Below, one piece after another: positions 33,278-42,846 of a stretch of 64,000 bases of DNA (its first letter is position 1; every line of letters begins with the position of its first letter). A model generated the notes under the pieces. That model saw only the letters and a program-made list of their open reading frames with translations, did not search any database and was not told the origin of the DNA. Location of the stretch: assembly GCF_022179725.1 (NCBI RefSeq), contig NZ_BPRC01000005.1, positions 186,001-250,000 on the forward strand, read 5' to 3'. A program made the translations under genes and the position numbers. This DNA is from Methylorubrum aminovorans. Its GTDB lineage: Bacteria; Pseudomonadota; Alphaproteobacteria; Rhizobiales; Beijerinckiaceae.

Positions 33278-34477
33278 TCAGCCCAGCACGGAGGGTCCGC
33301 CGGCGGCGCCCCCGGCGCGGGCGATGATCGGGCGGTAGACCCGCAGCAGGTCGGGATCGAGCTGGCCGGCCTGAGCATCCATGATCGCGGCGGCCTCGGC
33401 GGCGGACAGCGGCGGGCGGTAGACCCGGCGCTCGGTCAGGGCCGAATGCACGTCGCAGATCGCCACGAGCCGCACGAGGTCACCGATCTGCGCGCCCCTC
33501 AGACCCTCCGGGTAGCCGGACCCGTCGAGGCGCTCGTGATGGTAGCGTACGACGTCGAGGATGTCGGACCCGAACGTGGCCTCCCTGGCCAGCAGGTCGG
33601 CGCCGAGCGCGGCGTGGGTGCGCATCACCGCCATCTCTTCGACCGTGAGCGGGCCCGGCTTGTTGAGGATGGCCTGGGGGATCAGCGCCTTGCCGACATC
33701 GTGCAGGAGCGCGGCCTTGGCCAGGCGCTGCCGGTCGGATCGGGAGAATCCGAGTTCGGCGGCGAAGGCGGCGGCGAAGCCCGCCACGCTCAAGGAGTGC
33801 TGGTAGACCTGGATGTCGTGGCGCCAGACGAGGTCGAGCCAGGCGCGGATGCCGATCTCGGAGACCGTGTCGAGCACGATCTGCGTGCCCTCCTCGGCCT
33901 CCGCGGGAGCCGGCGGCCGGCCGGCGGCGGCGCTGTCGAACAGATCGGTGACGAGGGCGGTGGCCCGCTCCACCCGCATCTCGGGGGGCCCGCCGGCCGC
34001 CGCGGGCACGCCGCCGCGGGCCGTGGCGCGCCCGCCCCTCGCCTTCCCCTGGGCGACGAGGCGTTGAAGCGTCGGGACGATGCCGGCGGATTGGCGCGGA
34101 TCGATCACCGTCGGCGCACCGAGCAAGGCCGCCGCCGCCGCATCCTGGGCCGCGTTGCCGCGGGCGAGATAGAGGCAGGGCAGCCCGCTCTCGCGGATGT
34201 TCCTGGCAAGCCAGGTCATCCAGGCGCGACTCCGATCATCGGCCCGGTCCGCGGAGAGGTCGGTGGCGAGATCGACAACGAAGGCGAGGGGCCGGCCGGC
34301 CGGCAAGCCCGCGCCGGGCTCGATCACGCGGCAGGGCAGGACGAGGGCAATGCCGCGGGACAGACGCTCCGCCCGCTCGCGACGATCCGAGACGAGGACG
34401 ACGACATCCTCGGGGCGTTCGTCCCGGCGCCGTTGGCTCGCGTCTTGGCGCCCGTCTCGGTCTCGCGGTTCCCGCAT
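33278..34477 (-). CDS. HD-GYP domain phosphodiesterase
   Basis: 399 residues. The N-terminal part (about 22-140) looks like a divergent receiver/REC-like Rossmann domain without a clear phospho-acceptor. A Gly/Ala/Pro linker follows, then an HD-GYP domain from about 200: LLHDVGKALIP (His259-Asp260) and HHERLDGSGYPEG (313-325), all canonical. HD-GYP enzymes hydrolyse cyclic-di-GMP. An isolated gene, so its input is unknown; the GGDEF gene at 39.9 kb may be a counterpart. Copy A3 follows its stop. Confidence 0.9.
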   Translation of the reverse strand: MREPRDRDGRQDASQRRRDERPEDVVVLVSDRRERAERLSRGIALVLPCRVIEPGAGLPAGRPLAFVVDLATDLSADRADDRSRAWMTWLARNIRESGLPCLYLARGNAAQDAAAAALLGAPTVIDPRQSAGIVPTLQRLVAQGKARGGRATARGGVPAAAGGPPEMRVERATALVTDLFDSAAAGRPPAPAEAEEGTQIVLDTVSEIGIRAWLDLVWRHDIQVYQHSLSVAGFAAAFAAELGFSRSDRQRLAKAALLHDVGKALIPQAILNKPGPLTVEEMAVMRTHAALGADLLAREATFGSDILDVVRYHHERLDGSGYPEGLRGAQIGDLVRLVAICDVHSALTERRVYRPPLSAAEAAAIMDAQAGQLDPDLLRVYRPIIARAGGAAGGPSVLG

Positions 34478-34856
34478 CGGTCATCCATCGGCCGCAAGGC
34501 CCGTGGTGGACGCGAAGCGGTGTCTTGGCCCGGATACATCAAAAGTGTTGCAAAAAGCTTCGCGCTCTCCCGGTCATACAACCCGAGCGTATTCGAGCAA
34601 TGCATAGCCTGATTGCCGACGCAGATGTAGCCTCCATGAAACTTCACCGTGCTTCGCTTCGGAGGTGAGGCCTGAAACGATACTCTAGCCCCCTGTTTCA
34701 CCAATTTATCTCAAGACAACCCCGTTTTCGTCTCCCTATTCCATCTCGGGGCGTCACTCCGATTGCCGTCCGAAAACGGCCACCCACCCGGACCAGCACT
34801 GATACAATTCGTTCGATCTGTTTGCATTGCCGATTCCGCGCCTCGCACGAACGGGA
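34478..34856. promoter_or_regulatory. Upstream region of the HD-GYP gene
   Basis: About 380 nt between the RND pump stop (34857) and the HD-GYP start, both on the minus strand. It is somewhat less GC-rich than the genes, contains no credible ORF and presumably carries the HD-GYP promoter. No terminator hairpin for the pump was seen. Confidence 0.35.
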
Positions 34857-37800
34857 TCACTCGGCGGCGGTCGGCCTCCGGTCGAGCCCGCCAAGGTTGG
34901 CCGGCGGGCCCGGACGATAGGCCTCCTCCTCCCCTCCGCCCTGCCCCGCCTCCGGCTCGTCGGCCTCGCCGACGAAGCGGCCGAACAGGCGCACGAACAG
35001 CCGCGACAGGTCGTCGACCAGCAGGAAGATCGCCGGCACGAACACGAGCGACAGGCCGGTCGAGACGATCAGACCGCCGATCACCGCCACCGCCATCGGC
35101 GCGCGGAACTCGCCGCCGATGCCGAGCGCCATCGCCGAGGGCACCATGCCGGCCGCCATGGCGATGGTGGTCATCACGATGGGTCGCGCCCGCTTGCGGC
35201 CGGCATCGACGATGGCGGTGACGCGATCGACGCCGCGGGCCATCTCCTCGATGGCGAAATCGACCAGCATGATCGCGTTCTTGGTCACCACGCCCATCAG
35301 CATCAGGATGCCGATGACCACCGGCATCGAGATCGGCATGTGGAAGATCAAGAGCCCGAGGATCGCCCCGCCGATGGAGAGCGGCAGCGAGAACAGGATG
35401 GTGAGCGGCTGGAGGAAGTTGCCGAACAGCAGAACGAGGACCCCGAACACCATCATCAGCCCGGCGCCCATGGCGAGCGCGAAGCCCTCGAACACCTCGC
35501 CCATCACCTCGGCATCGCCCGTCTGGCGGATGGTGACGCCCTCGGGAAGGTTCGTGGCGGCGGGGAGCGCCATCACCTGCTCGATGATCGAGCCGAGCGC
35601 GTCCGAGCCCTGAAGGTCGCCCTCGACGGCGACGCGCACCGTGCGGTCGTAGCGCTCGATGGCGGTCGGGCCGCGCCCGAGTGTCAGGTCGGCCACGGTG
35701 GCGAGCGGCACCGCCGCGCCGGCCTTCACCGGCACCTTCAGGCTCGCGATCTCCGGCAGTTGCCCGCGCAGGCGTTCCGGCAGCATCACCCGGATCGGGA
35801 CCTGCCGGTCCTTGGCATTGAACTTGGCGAGGTTGGCGGCGATGTCGCCGATGGTGCCGACCCGCACCGTCTCGGCGATGACGTCGGTCGAGACGCCGAG
35901 GTCGGCGGCGACGCCGGCCTTGGGGGTGATGCGGATCTCGGTGCGGTCGAGCGGCGCGGTCGACATCACGTTGACGAGGTGGGGCACGCCCGCGGCCTCG
36001 CGCTGGAGCCGGGCTGCGACGTCGGCCACCACCGTCTTGTCGGGCCCCGACACGATCAGCGCGAATTCCCGCTGCCCGCCCTCCTGCAGCGACCAGAAGC
36101 GGATGTCGGGTACTTGGCGCAGGACGTTTGAGATCTTGAGATCGACCTGCTTCTGGGTCAGCGACCGCTCGCTCTTGGGCACGAGGTTCACGGTGAGGCT
36201 CGCCAGCCGCACCTCCTTCTTGCCCGGAAGCTGGCGCCCCCCATCGACGAAGACGCTCCGGACCTCGGGCATCGTCCGCAGGGTCTCGACGATGCGGTCG
36301 GAGACGCGGCTGGTGTCGTCGAGACGGGCGCCGGGGGGCAGTTCGACCACGAACATCGTGCGCGCGGCGTCCTCCGCCGGGATGAAGCCCGCGGGCAGGA
36401 GCCGGGTCGAGGCGATCGAGCCGGCAAAGCAGGCGAGGCCCAGGATCAGCGTCAGGTACTTGTGCCGCACCGACCACGCCACGAGGCGGGTATAGGCCCG
36501 CATCACCGGGCCCTCGTGCGTGTGGTCCGGGCCGTGATCGCGCAGGAAGTAGGCGGCGAGCAGCGGCGTGATCAGGCGCGCGACGAGGAGCGAGATGAAC
36601 ACCGCCGCCGCGATGGTGAGCCCGAACTGCTTGAAGTACTGGCCGGCAATGCCGGGCATGAAGGAGACGGGGGCGAAGATCGCGATGATGGTCGCGGTGA
36701 TGGCGATCACCGCGAGCCCGATCTCGTCGGCGGCCTCGAGCGCGGCGCGGTAGGCGGATTTGCCCATCCGCATGTGGCGGACGATGTTCTCGATCTCGAC
36801 GATGGCGTCGTCGACGAGGATGCCGGTCACGAGCGTGATCGCGAGCAGGCTGACCGCGTTGAGCGAGAAGCCGAGCGCGCTCATCACCCAGAAGGTCGGC
36901 AGCACCGAGAGCGGCAGCGCCACCGCCGCGATCAGGGTGGCGCGCCAGTCCCTCAGGAACAGGAACACCACGATCACCGCGAGAGCAGCGCCCTCCAACA
37001 GGCCGATCATCGCCGAATGGTAGTTGCCGATGGTGTTGACGACGCTGGTGTCGATCAGGTCGAAGCGCACGCCCGGATTCTCGGCGTGCAGCGTCTCGAT
37101 GCGTCGGGCCACGGCGACCGCGACCTCGGCGTCGCTCGCCCCCATCGCCCGGGAGATGGCGAAGCCCACCACCGGTTCGCCGTTGAAGCGGGCGAAGGTG
37201 CGCGGCTCCTCGGCCGCGTCCATCAGGCTCGCCAGCTCGTCGAGGCGGACCTTGCGCCCGCCCGGCACGACGATGGAGGTGGCCCCCAGCGTCTCCAGGC
37301 TCGCCGAGGCACCGAGTGTGCGGATCGACTGCTCGCCGCCGGCGAGCTCGCCGCGCCCGCCCGCCATGTCGGCGGAGGTGAGGCGCAATTGCCGGTTCAC
37401 GTCCGCGGCGGTGATGCCGAGTGCGAGCAGCCGGTCGGGTTTCAGGGTTACGCGGATCTCGCGGGCGACGCCCCCGAGCCGCTCGACGCCGCCCACCCCC
37501 TTCACCCCCTGGAGCTGGCGGGCGACCACGTCGTCGACGAACCACGACAGGTCCTCCGGCGTCATGGCCGGCGCCGAGGCGCCGTAGATCATGATCGGCA
37601 GGCCGGCGATCTCGACGCGGCTGATGATCGGCTCGTCGATGGTGCGCGGCAGGTTGATGCGGATCTTCGAGATCGCATCCTTCACGTCGTTGACGGCGCG
37701 GTCCTGGTTCACCTCCAGGCGGAACTCGATCGTGGTGATCGAGGCGCCCTCCGAGATGGTCGAGAGGATGTGCTTGACCCCCTTCACCCCGGCCACCGAA

Positions 37801-38012
37801 TCCTCGACCCATTTCGTGACCTGGGTCTGCAGTTCGGCAGGTGCGGCGCCCGATTGCGTGATCGTCACCGAGACGATCGGGATGTCGATGTTGGGAAACC
37901 GCGTGATCGGCAGGGACCGGAAGCTGACGAGGCCGAGCACGATCAGCACGAGGAACAGCACGAGGGAGGGGATCGGCTTGCGGATCGCCCAGGCCGAGAC
38001 GTTGAGGCGCAT
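34857..38012 (-). CDS. RND efflux pump inner-membrane subunit (HAE1-like)
   Basis: 1051 residues, standard for an AcrB/MexB-type pump: twelve membrane segments, two large periplasmic loops, and the proton-relay aspartates in TM4 (LVTGILVDDAIVEIEN). The start MRLNVSAWAIRKPIPSLVLFLVLIVLG is the usual cytoplasmic tail plus TM1. FNRLP-like and IPxxEDxG variants (FIPAEDAARTMFVV) place it in the HAE1/MdtBC-like branch. A Glu/Gly-rich tail ends it. It forms an operon with the adaptor gene, 10 nt apart; no TolC-like outer channel is nearby, so it must use one encoded elsewhere. Confidence 0.95.
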   Translation of the reverse strand: MRLNVSAWAIRKPIPSLVLFLVLIVLGLVSFRSLPITRFPNIDIPIVSVTITQSGAAPAELQTQVTKWVEDSVAGVKGVKHILSTISEGASITTIEFRLEVNQDRAVNDVKDAISKIRINLPRTIDEPIISRVEIAGLPIMIYGASAPAMTPEDLSWFVDDVVARQLQGVKGVGGVERLGGVAREIRVTLKPDRLLALGITAADVNRQLRLTSADMAGGRGELAGGEQSIRTLGASASLETLGATSIVVPGGRKVRLDELASLMDAAEEPRTFARFNGEPVVGFAISRAMGASDAEVAVAVARRIETLHAENPGVRFDLIDTSVVNTIGNYHSAMIGLLEGAALAVIVVFLFLRDWRATLIAAVALPLSVLPTFWVMSALGFSLNAVSLLAITLVTGILVDDAIVEIENIVRHMRMGKSAYRAALEAADEIGLAVIAITATIIAIFAPVSFMPGIAGQYFKQFGLTIAAAVFISLLVARLITPLLAAYFLRDHGPDHTHEGPVMRAYTRLVAWSVRHKYLTLILGLACFAGSIASTRLLPAGFIPAEDAARTMFVVELPPGARLDDTSRVSDRIVETLRTMPEVRSVFVDGGRQLPGKKEVRLASLTVNLVPKSERSLTQKQVDLKISNVLRQVPDIRFWSLQEGGQREFALIVSGPDKTVVADVAARLQREAAGVPHLVNVMSTAPLDRTEIRITPKAGVAADLGVSTDVIAETVRVGTIGDIAANLAKFNAKDRQVPIRVMLPERLRGQLPEIASLKVPVKAGAAVPLATVADLTLGRGPTAIERYDRTVRVAVEGDLQGSDALGSIIEQVMALPAATNLPEGVTIRQTGDAEVMGEVFEGFALAMGAGLMMVFGVLVLLFGNFLQPLTILFSLPLSIGGAILGLLIFHMPISMPVVIGILMLMGVVTKNAIMLVDFAIEEMARGVDRVTAIVDAGRKRARPIVMTTIAMAAGMVPSAMALGIGGEFRAPMAVAVIGGLIVSTGLSLVFVPAIFLLVDDLSRLFVRLFGRFVGEADEPEAGQGGGEEEAYRPGPPANLGGLDRRPTAAE

Positions 38013-38022
38013 GCGATGATCC

Positions 38023-39246
38023 TCAGCGAGTCCCGGCCGCGGCCTGGGGGCCGGCGGGGAGCACGGGCCGCACCCGGTCGCCGTCGCGCAGGAACGAGCC
38101 GGCGCGGGCGACCACGGCCTCTCCCGCCGCGAGGCCGGAGCGGATTTCGGTAAACCCCTCGGCCGAGAGGCCGGTCTCGACCCGGCGGGCGGAGACGCGG
38201 CCGTCCGCGACGGCGAGCACGCTGGCCGAGCCGTCGGCGGCGTAGAGCACGGCGGCAAGCGGCACCCCCACGCCCTCGCGCCGGGCGACCTCGACCCGGC
38301 CGCGGGCGAAGGCGCCGATATGCAGCGCCGGATCGGCGTCGAGGCGGATGCGGACCCGGCCGAGGCGGGTCGCCCGGTCGACCTCCGGATAGACCCGGCG
38401 CACGGCGCCGGGCGTGACGCGCCCGTCCTCCCATTCGAGGCGGGCCGGGGCATCGACCTTGAGCCGCGGCAGGGCGAATTCGGGAACCTCGCCCTCCAGC
38501 TCGATCTCGCCGCGGGCGATCAGGCGGAACAGCGGCTCGCCGAGCGCGCTCGCGGTAGCGCCGACCCGCGCCGTGCGGCGGCTGACGATGCCGGCCTCCG
38601 GGGCGCGGATCTCGGTGCGGGCCCGGCGCAGGCCGATCTCGCGGCCTTGCGCCCGCGCCGCGGCGAGATCCGCCTCGGCGAGCGCCAGCCCAGCGCGGGC
38701 CGCGTCGAGCCGGCCGTCGGCGCCCTGCGCCGCCGAGACCCGCTGCTCCAGGGTGACGGCGGTGGCGTTGCCGGTCCTCACCAGCGCCTGCGCCCGCTCC
38801 AGGGCCTGGCGCGCCTCGGTCTGGACGGCCTGCGCCTGGACGATCTGGCTCCGCGCCTGGATGATGGCGGCCTCGGCCTTCGCGGTGGCGGCGAGGTTGG
38901 CGGCCTCCTGCGTCTCGATCATCTCCAGCGAGAGCCGCGCCAGCACCGCGCCGCGCTCGACCCGGTCGCCCTCCTCGACCAGCAGCGCGACGATGCGCAG
39001 GCCCTCGACCTCGGGGGCGACGAGGATCTCGTCGCGGGGCACCAGCGTCCCGGTCACCACCGCCCGCTCGACGATCTCCCGCCGCTCGGCCGGCACCACG
39101 CTCACCGCAGGGAGCAGCGCGGCCGGATCGGGTACGGAAGAGGCGGGCGGGGCCTCGGCGGCACGCGCCGGTAGCCAAACGGGCCAAGCGAGGCAGGCAG
39201 CGGTCAGCAGGACCGCGACGGAACGGGACAGAGAACGGATCGACAT
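38023..39246 (-). CDS. RND efflux periplasmic adaptor (membrane fusion protein)
   Basis: 407 residues. Signal peptide (SVAVLLTAACLAWPVWLPARAAE), barrel-sandwich halves (LVAPEVEGLRIVALLVEEGDRVERGAVLARL and RTEIRAPEAGIVSRRTARVGA), a long alpha-hairpin (about 105-195) and beta-barrel/membrane-proximal domains. It links the RND subunit to an outer channel. A longer frame begins at 39732 but its first part reads as non-coding, and MSIRSLSRSVAVLL gives a proper signal peptide. Precedes the pump by 10 nt. Confidence 0.93.
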   Translation of the reverse strand: MSIRSLSRSVAVLLTAACLAWPVWLPARAAEAPPASSVPDPAALLPAVSVVPAERREIVERAVVTGTLVPRDEILVAPEVEGLRIVALLVEEGDRVERGAVLARLSLEMIETQEAANLAATAKAEAAIIQARSQIVQAQAVQTEARQALERAQALVRTGNATAVTLEQRVSAAQGADGRLDAARAGLALAEADLAAARAQGREIGLRRARTEIRAPEAGIVSRRTARVGATASALGEPLFRLIARGEIELEGEVPEFALPRLKVDAPARLEWEDGRVTPGAVRRVYPEVDRATRLGRVRIRLDADPALHIGAFARGRVEVARREGVGVPLAAVLYAADGSASVLAVADGRVSARRVETGLSAEGFTEIRSGLAAGEAVVARAGSFLRDGDRVRPVLPAGPQAAAGTR

Positions 39247-39516
39247 CGCGAATCGCCTTACGAGCGCGCCGATGCGCCGCAGCCTGCTTCCGTGCAGCAA
39301 CCGGCGATTTCGTGGCGAGCCCGATCGCCGGGGCCGCGCCAGCCGGCGCCGTTGCGCCGAAGCATCATCGTGTTTTGCGCGGCGGGAGCGAAGCTTTCGT
39401 CTGCCTCCACAAGCGGGAACGGTGCTCGAATCAGTTCTTCCTGCCCTCGGCCCTGCAACCGGACCGGTTTCACTGGGTTGTTCCCTCACGAGATTTTCGA
39501 TGACGGGCGGTTCACC

Positions 39517-39699
39517 ATGAGCATCTTCCAGATCCGGCAGAAGACCAGCGGCGCCATCCTCTGGACCGGCAGCGCCGACGACGAGCGCACCGCCCTCGAC
39601 GCCATGGCACGCGAGGCCGGCTATCCCGATTCTTCCGCCCTGCCCGATACCCTGCGGGCGGGCGGCTTCGAGACGGCCAAGCTCGACCTGATCTCCTGA
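39517..39699 (+). CDS. Small conserved-looking protein, unknown function
   Basis: 60 residues: MSIFQIRQKTSGAILWTGSADDERTALDAMAREAGYPDSSALPDTLRAGGFETAKLDLIS. A short beta-hairpin-like start and an amphipathic helix are predicted by eye; there is no signal or membrane segment. Similar one-domain proteins of this size are frequent in Methylobacterium. No clear Shine-Dalgarno is visible immediately before the ATG (GGGCGG at -12). It is divergent from the pump adaptor. Confidence 0.6.
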   Translation: MSIFQIRQKTSGAILWTGSADDERTALDAMAREAGYPDSSALPDTLRAGGFETAKLDLIS

Positions 39700-39925
39700 C
39701 GCCGGTCGGAACCGGTCCGATCTCTCTTTCAATCGACTGGTACGGTCTCCGCCTGATCAGAGCGGGGAGCGGATCAGCCAGCGCGCGGCGCTTGAGCGAC
39801 GGCCAAAGCCGCCATCCCGAAGGGATCAACCGGATTTGGTATGAGTCATCGACGGGGGCGTCCACCATGCGGGCGCCCCTTCGTCGTCGGGCCGTGATCG
39901 AGCCTTGAAGCGGGTCTCGGCGCCC

Positions 39926-41182
39926 TCAGGCGCAGCAGCCCTCTCCGGAGGCGAGCGGGGACGGCGCCGTGTCCGCCCGGCGGTGCCCGCAGCCGCGTTC
40001 CGCGGCGGGCTGCACCAGGCGGCGGACATGGAGGCGATCCCGGCCCTGACGTTTCGCCTCGTAGAGCGCCGCGTCGGCCGAAGCCGTCAGGGTTTCGAGC
40101 GACAGGTCCGGCTTGGCCAAACCCGCGGTGAACAGGGCAGCGCCGATGCTCACCGTGGCGCCGGCCGGCAGATCCCGGCGGCGCGCGCGGGCCATGCGGG
40201 CGCCGATCGCCGCGCCCAGCGCCTGGACCGCCGCCTCGTCCAGTCCCGGCACCAGGATCACGAATTCGTCCCCGCCGAGCCGCGCCGGGATCGCCTCCCG
40301 TGTCGGGCCGGCTTCGAGCACCTCTGTCAGCACCTCCGCGAGCGCCACCAGCAGCCGGTCGCCGGCGGCGTGGCCGAAGCTGTCGTTGACCGTCTTGAAG
40401 CGGTCGATATCGAGCAGCAGCAGCGCCCCCGGCCGGTGCCGCGCGGCCATGGCGTCAAGCGCCGCCTGCGCCCGGCTCTCGAAGGCGCGGCGGTTGTAGA
40501 GGCCGGTGAGGGCATCGCGCTCGGCCAGCGCCGTCATCGCCTCCTCGCGGCGGCGGCGCACGGCGGCGGCCATCAGCAGCGCGAGCAGCACCTCGACGAC
40601 GATGCCCTCCACCAGCGAGACCTGGATCAGCACGCCCTTGAAGCCGACGATGCTGACGAAGGCGCCGGGCAGGGGCACCATCAGGGCCTTGGCGGCGTAG
40701 AAGGCACCGTGGATGGCGAAGACGAAGCCGAGGCCGTCCGAGGCCGCGGTCCGCTCCTCGAACGGCGCGCCCGAGCGGGACAGCAGGCCGTGGGCGGCCT
40801 TCAGCGCGACGAGGGCGACGAGGGTGGAACCCGTGATCGCGAAGACGGGGGTGGGGTCGATTCCCTCCGGCAGGATCAGGAGCCCGGCCCAGGGCAGCAG
40901 CAGGCCCCACCAGAGCGGCGCGACCCGGCGCCCGGTGAAACGGGCGACGCCGAACAGGAACAGGAGATGAGCCACCACGAGCAGGCCGTTGGCAAACCAG
41001 ACCCCGACGAGGAAGGAATAGGCGCGCAGCAGCGACAGCGAACTGCCGAGGACGATGACGGCGAAGCCGGCGCTCCAGAACAGCAGCACCCGGTTGCGCA
41101 GGGTCCGCCACTCGAACGCGAGAAAGCCCGCGGCGGCGGCGGCCGCCACGAGGCTCATGAACAGCATGGTGACCACGTCCAT
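39926..41182 (-). CDS. Membrane-bound diguanylate cyclase (GGDEF)
   Basis: 418 residues. Six or so membrane segments (residues about 1-190) precede a GGDEF domain with DALTGLYNRRAFE, LLDIDRFKTVNDSFGH and intact ARLGGDEFVIL. It makes cyclic-di-GMP in response to an envelope or ligand signal. The inhibitory RxxD five residues before GGDEF is absent (TREAIPARLGGDEF), so product feedback through that site is unlikely. I use MDVVTMLFMS (GAGG about 11 nt upstream); an in-frame ATG at 41203 would add seven residues. Confidence 0.9.
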   Translation of the reverse strand: MDVVTMLFMSLVAAAAAAGFLAFEWRTLRNRVLLFWSAGFAVIVLGSSLSLLRAYSFLVGVWFANGLLVVAHLLFLFGVARFTGRRVAPLWWGLLLPWAGLLILPEGIDPTPVFAITGSTLVALVALKAAHGLLSRSGAPFEERTAASDGLGFVFAIHGAFYAAKALMVPLPGAFVSIVGFKGVLIQVSLVEGIVVEVLLALLMAAAVRRRREEAMTALAERDALTGLYNRRAFESRAQAALDAMAARHRPGALLLLDIDRFKTVNDSFGHAAGDRLLVALAEVLTEVLEAGPTREAIPARLGGDEFVILVPGLDEAAVQALGAAIGARMARARRRDLPAGATVSIGAALFTAGLAKPDLSLETLTASADAALYEAKRQGRDRLHVRRLVQPAAERGCGHRRADTAPSPLASGEGCCA

Positions 41183-41205
41183 CGCGATCAGGACCTCATG
41201 CAACG

Positions 41206-41310
41206 CGAGAGCATCGGGCTGGATACCGGATCCAGCGCGATGCTCTCGTCTCTTGTTCTTGCATCATCTTTCTCCGAAAGGCGGCGGCCACCTTTCGGGA
41301 CGATGCTCTA
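41206..41310. repeat. Family B repeat with nested hairpin, copy B2
   Basis: A perfect nested hairpin at 41206-41248 (arms CGAGAGCATCG / CGATGCTCTCG with an inner GCTGGAT/ATCCAGC stem) is followed by a second element at 41257-41310 ending GGGACGATGCTCTA, whose CCGAAAGGCGGCGGCCACC core matches B1 and B3. It lies between the GGDEF start and hspQ. Confidence 0.8.
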
Positions 41311-41398
41311 ACGTTGCTGCACCTGATAGCGGTCGCGGTTGAACAAAGCGTTCCGCGGCGGGATCGTTACGCTTCCGGCCCGACGGGCGGAACGACGG

Positions 41399-41737
41399 TC
41401 AATTCGCGTGGCCGATCCGCATGCGGTAGGCGCCGTCGGCGCTGCGCTCGAACACCTCGGGGATGCCGGCATGGCGCAGGGCCTCGCCGGAGGTGTCGGG
41501 CACGAGGTTCTGCTCGGAGACGTAGGCGACGTACTCGCTGTCCGCGTTCTCGGCGAGCAGGTGGTAGAACGGCTGGTCCTTGCGCGGCCGGACCTCCTCG
41601 GGAATGGCGAGCCACCATTCCTCGGTATTGGCGAATTCCGGGTCGACATCGAACACGACGCCGCGGAACGGATAGATCCGGTGCCGGACCACCGCCCCGA
41701 GGCCGAATTTCGCGGTTCTCATGCTGGTCTGGGTCAT
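41399..41737 (-). CDS. hspQ: Heat-shock protein HspQ
   Basis: 112 residues. AKFGLGAVVRHRIYPFRGVVFDVDPEFANTEEWW and DQPFYHLLAENADSEYVAYVSEQNLVPD are the HspQ/YccV-like fold. HspQ binds hemimethylated oriC DNA in E. coli and is an activator and substrate of Lon. MTQTSMRTAKFG is the natural start; an earlier frame adds twelve poorly conserved residues. Confidence 0.92.
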   Translation of the reverse strand: MTQTSMRTAKFGLGAVVRHRIYPFRGVVFDVDPEFANTEEWWLAIPEEVRPRKDQPFYHLLAENADSEYVAYVSEQNLVPDTSGEALRHAGIPEVFERSADGAYRMRIGHAN

Positions 41738-41796
41738 GACCGATAGATAGGCCTCGCGCCCCTTCCGTTCCAACGCGAGGCCACCATCCGCGACGA

Positions 41797-42846
41797 TCAG
41801 GGCAGATTGTAGACCTTGGCGAGATCCGGATCCTTCTCGGCCACGAGGCGCGCGAGGTCGACGATGACCTTGGCCTGCTTCCAGGTGGCGTCGTCCTGCA
41901 TCTTGCCGTCGATCATCACCGCGCCGGTGCCGTCGGGCATCGCCTCGACGATGCGGGCGGCGAAGTTCACCTCGGCCGGATCGGGGGCGAACACGGTCTT
42001 GGCGAGCGCCACCTGGCTCGGATGCAGGGTCCAGGCGCCGGCGCAGCCCATCAGGAAGGCGTTGCGGAACTGCACCTCGCAGGCGGCCGAGTCGGAGAAG
42101 TCACCGAACGGGCCGTAGAACGCCTTGATGCCGTTGGCCATGCAGGCATCGACCATCCGGGCGATGGTGTAGTGCCACAGGTCCTGCTGGGCGGAGGCGC
42201 GGGCTTCCTCGCCCTTCGGATCGCTGAGGACGCGGTAATCCGGGTGGCCGCCGCCGACGCGGGTGGTCTTCATGCCGCGCGAGGCCGCGAGATCGGCCGG
42301 CCCCAGGCTCATGCCGTGCATGCGCGGACTTGCGCAGGCGATGGCGTCCACATTGGCCACGCCCTCGGCCGTCTCGAGGATGGCGTGGACGAGGATCGGC
42401 TTCCTGACGCCGTGGCGCGCTTCGAGCTGGGCCAGCAACTGGTCGATGTAGTGGATGTCCCAGGGGCCCTCGACCTTGGGCACCATCACCACGTCGAGCT
42501 TGTCCCCGACTTCCGCCACGAGGGTGAAGAGGTCGTCGAGGATCCAGGGCGAGTTCAGGGCATTGATGCGGGTCCACAGGCCGGTGCCGGAAGCCGCGAA
42601 ATCGGTGGCCTTGGCCATCGCGACGAAGCCGTTGCGCGCCGCCTCCTTCTGGTCGGCGGGCACCGCGTCCTCCAGGTTGCCGAGCACCACGTCGACCGTC
42701 TTGGCGAGTTCGGGCACGCGGGCGCGGACCTTCTCGTTGTGGGGCGGCACGAAGTGGATCATCCGCTCGAGCTTGATCGGCAGGTCGCGGAACGGCTCGG
42801 GCGCACCGGCGGCGAGCGGCTGGAAGAAGCGGCGCGGCAGTTTCAT
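41797..42846 (-). CDS. L-malyl-CoA/beta-methylmalyl-CoA lyase, Chloroflexus-type
   Basis: 349 residues of the HpcH/citrate-lyase-beta barrel. [39 protein letters not shown] and [26 protein letters not shown] follow the Chloroflexus malyl-CoA lyase closely in memory, including the C-terminal [16 protein letters not shown]. The family splits malyl-CoA to glyoxylate and acetyl-CoA and condenses propionyl-CoA with glyoxylate. The serine-cycle enzyme MclA of Methylobacterium is of another subtype (starting near MSFTLIQQ), so this is a second paralogue, possibly for the ethylmalonyl-CoA pathway. No serine-cycle genes are adjacent. Confidence 0.88.
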   Translation of the reverse strand: MKLPRRFFQPLAAGAPEPFRDLPIKLERMIHFVPPHNEKVRARVPELAKTVDVVLGNLEDAVPADQKEAARNGFVAMAKATDFAASGTGLWTRINALNSPWILDDLFTLVAEVGDKLDVVMVPKVEGPWDIHYIDQLLAQLEARHGVRKPILVHAILETAEGVANVDAIACASPRMHGMSLGPADLAASRGMKTTRVGGGHPDYRVLSDPKGEEARASAQQDLWHYTIARMVDACMANGIKAFYGPFGDFSDSAACEVQFRNAFLMGCAGAWTLHPSQVALAKTVFAPDPAEVNFAARIVEAMPDGTGAVMIDGKMQDDATWKQAKVIVDLARLVAEKDPDLAKVYNLP

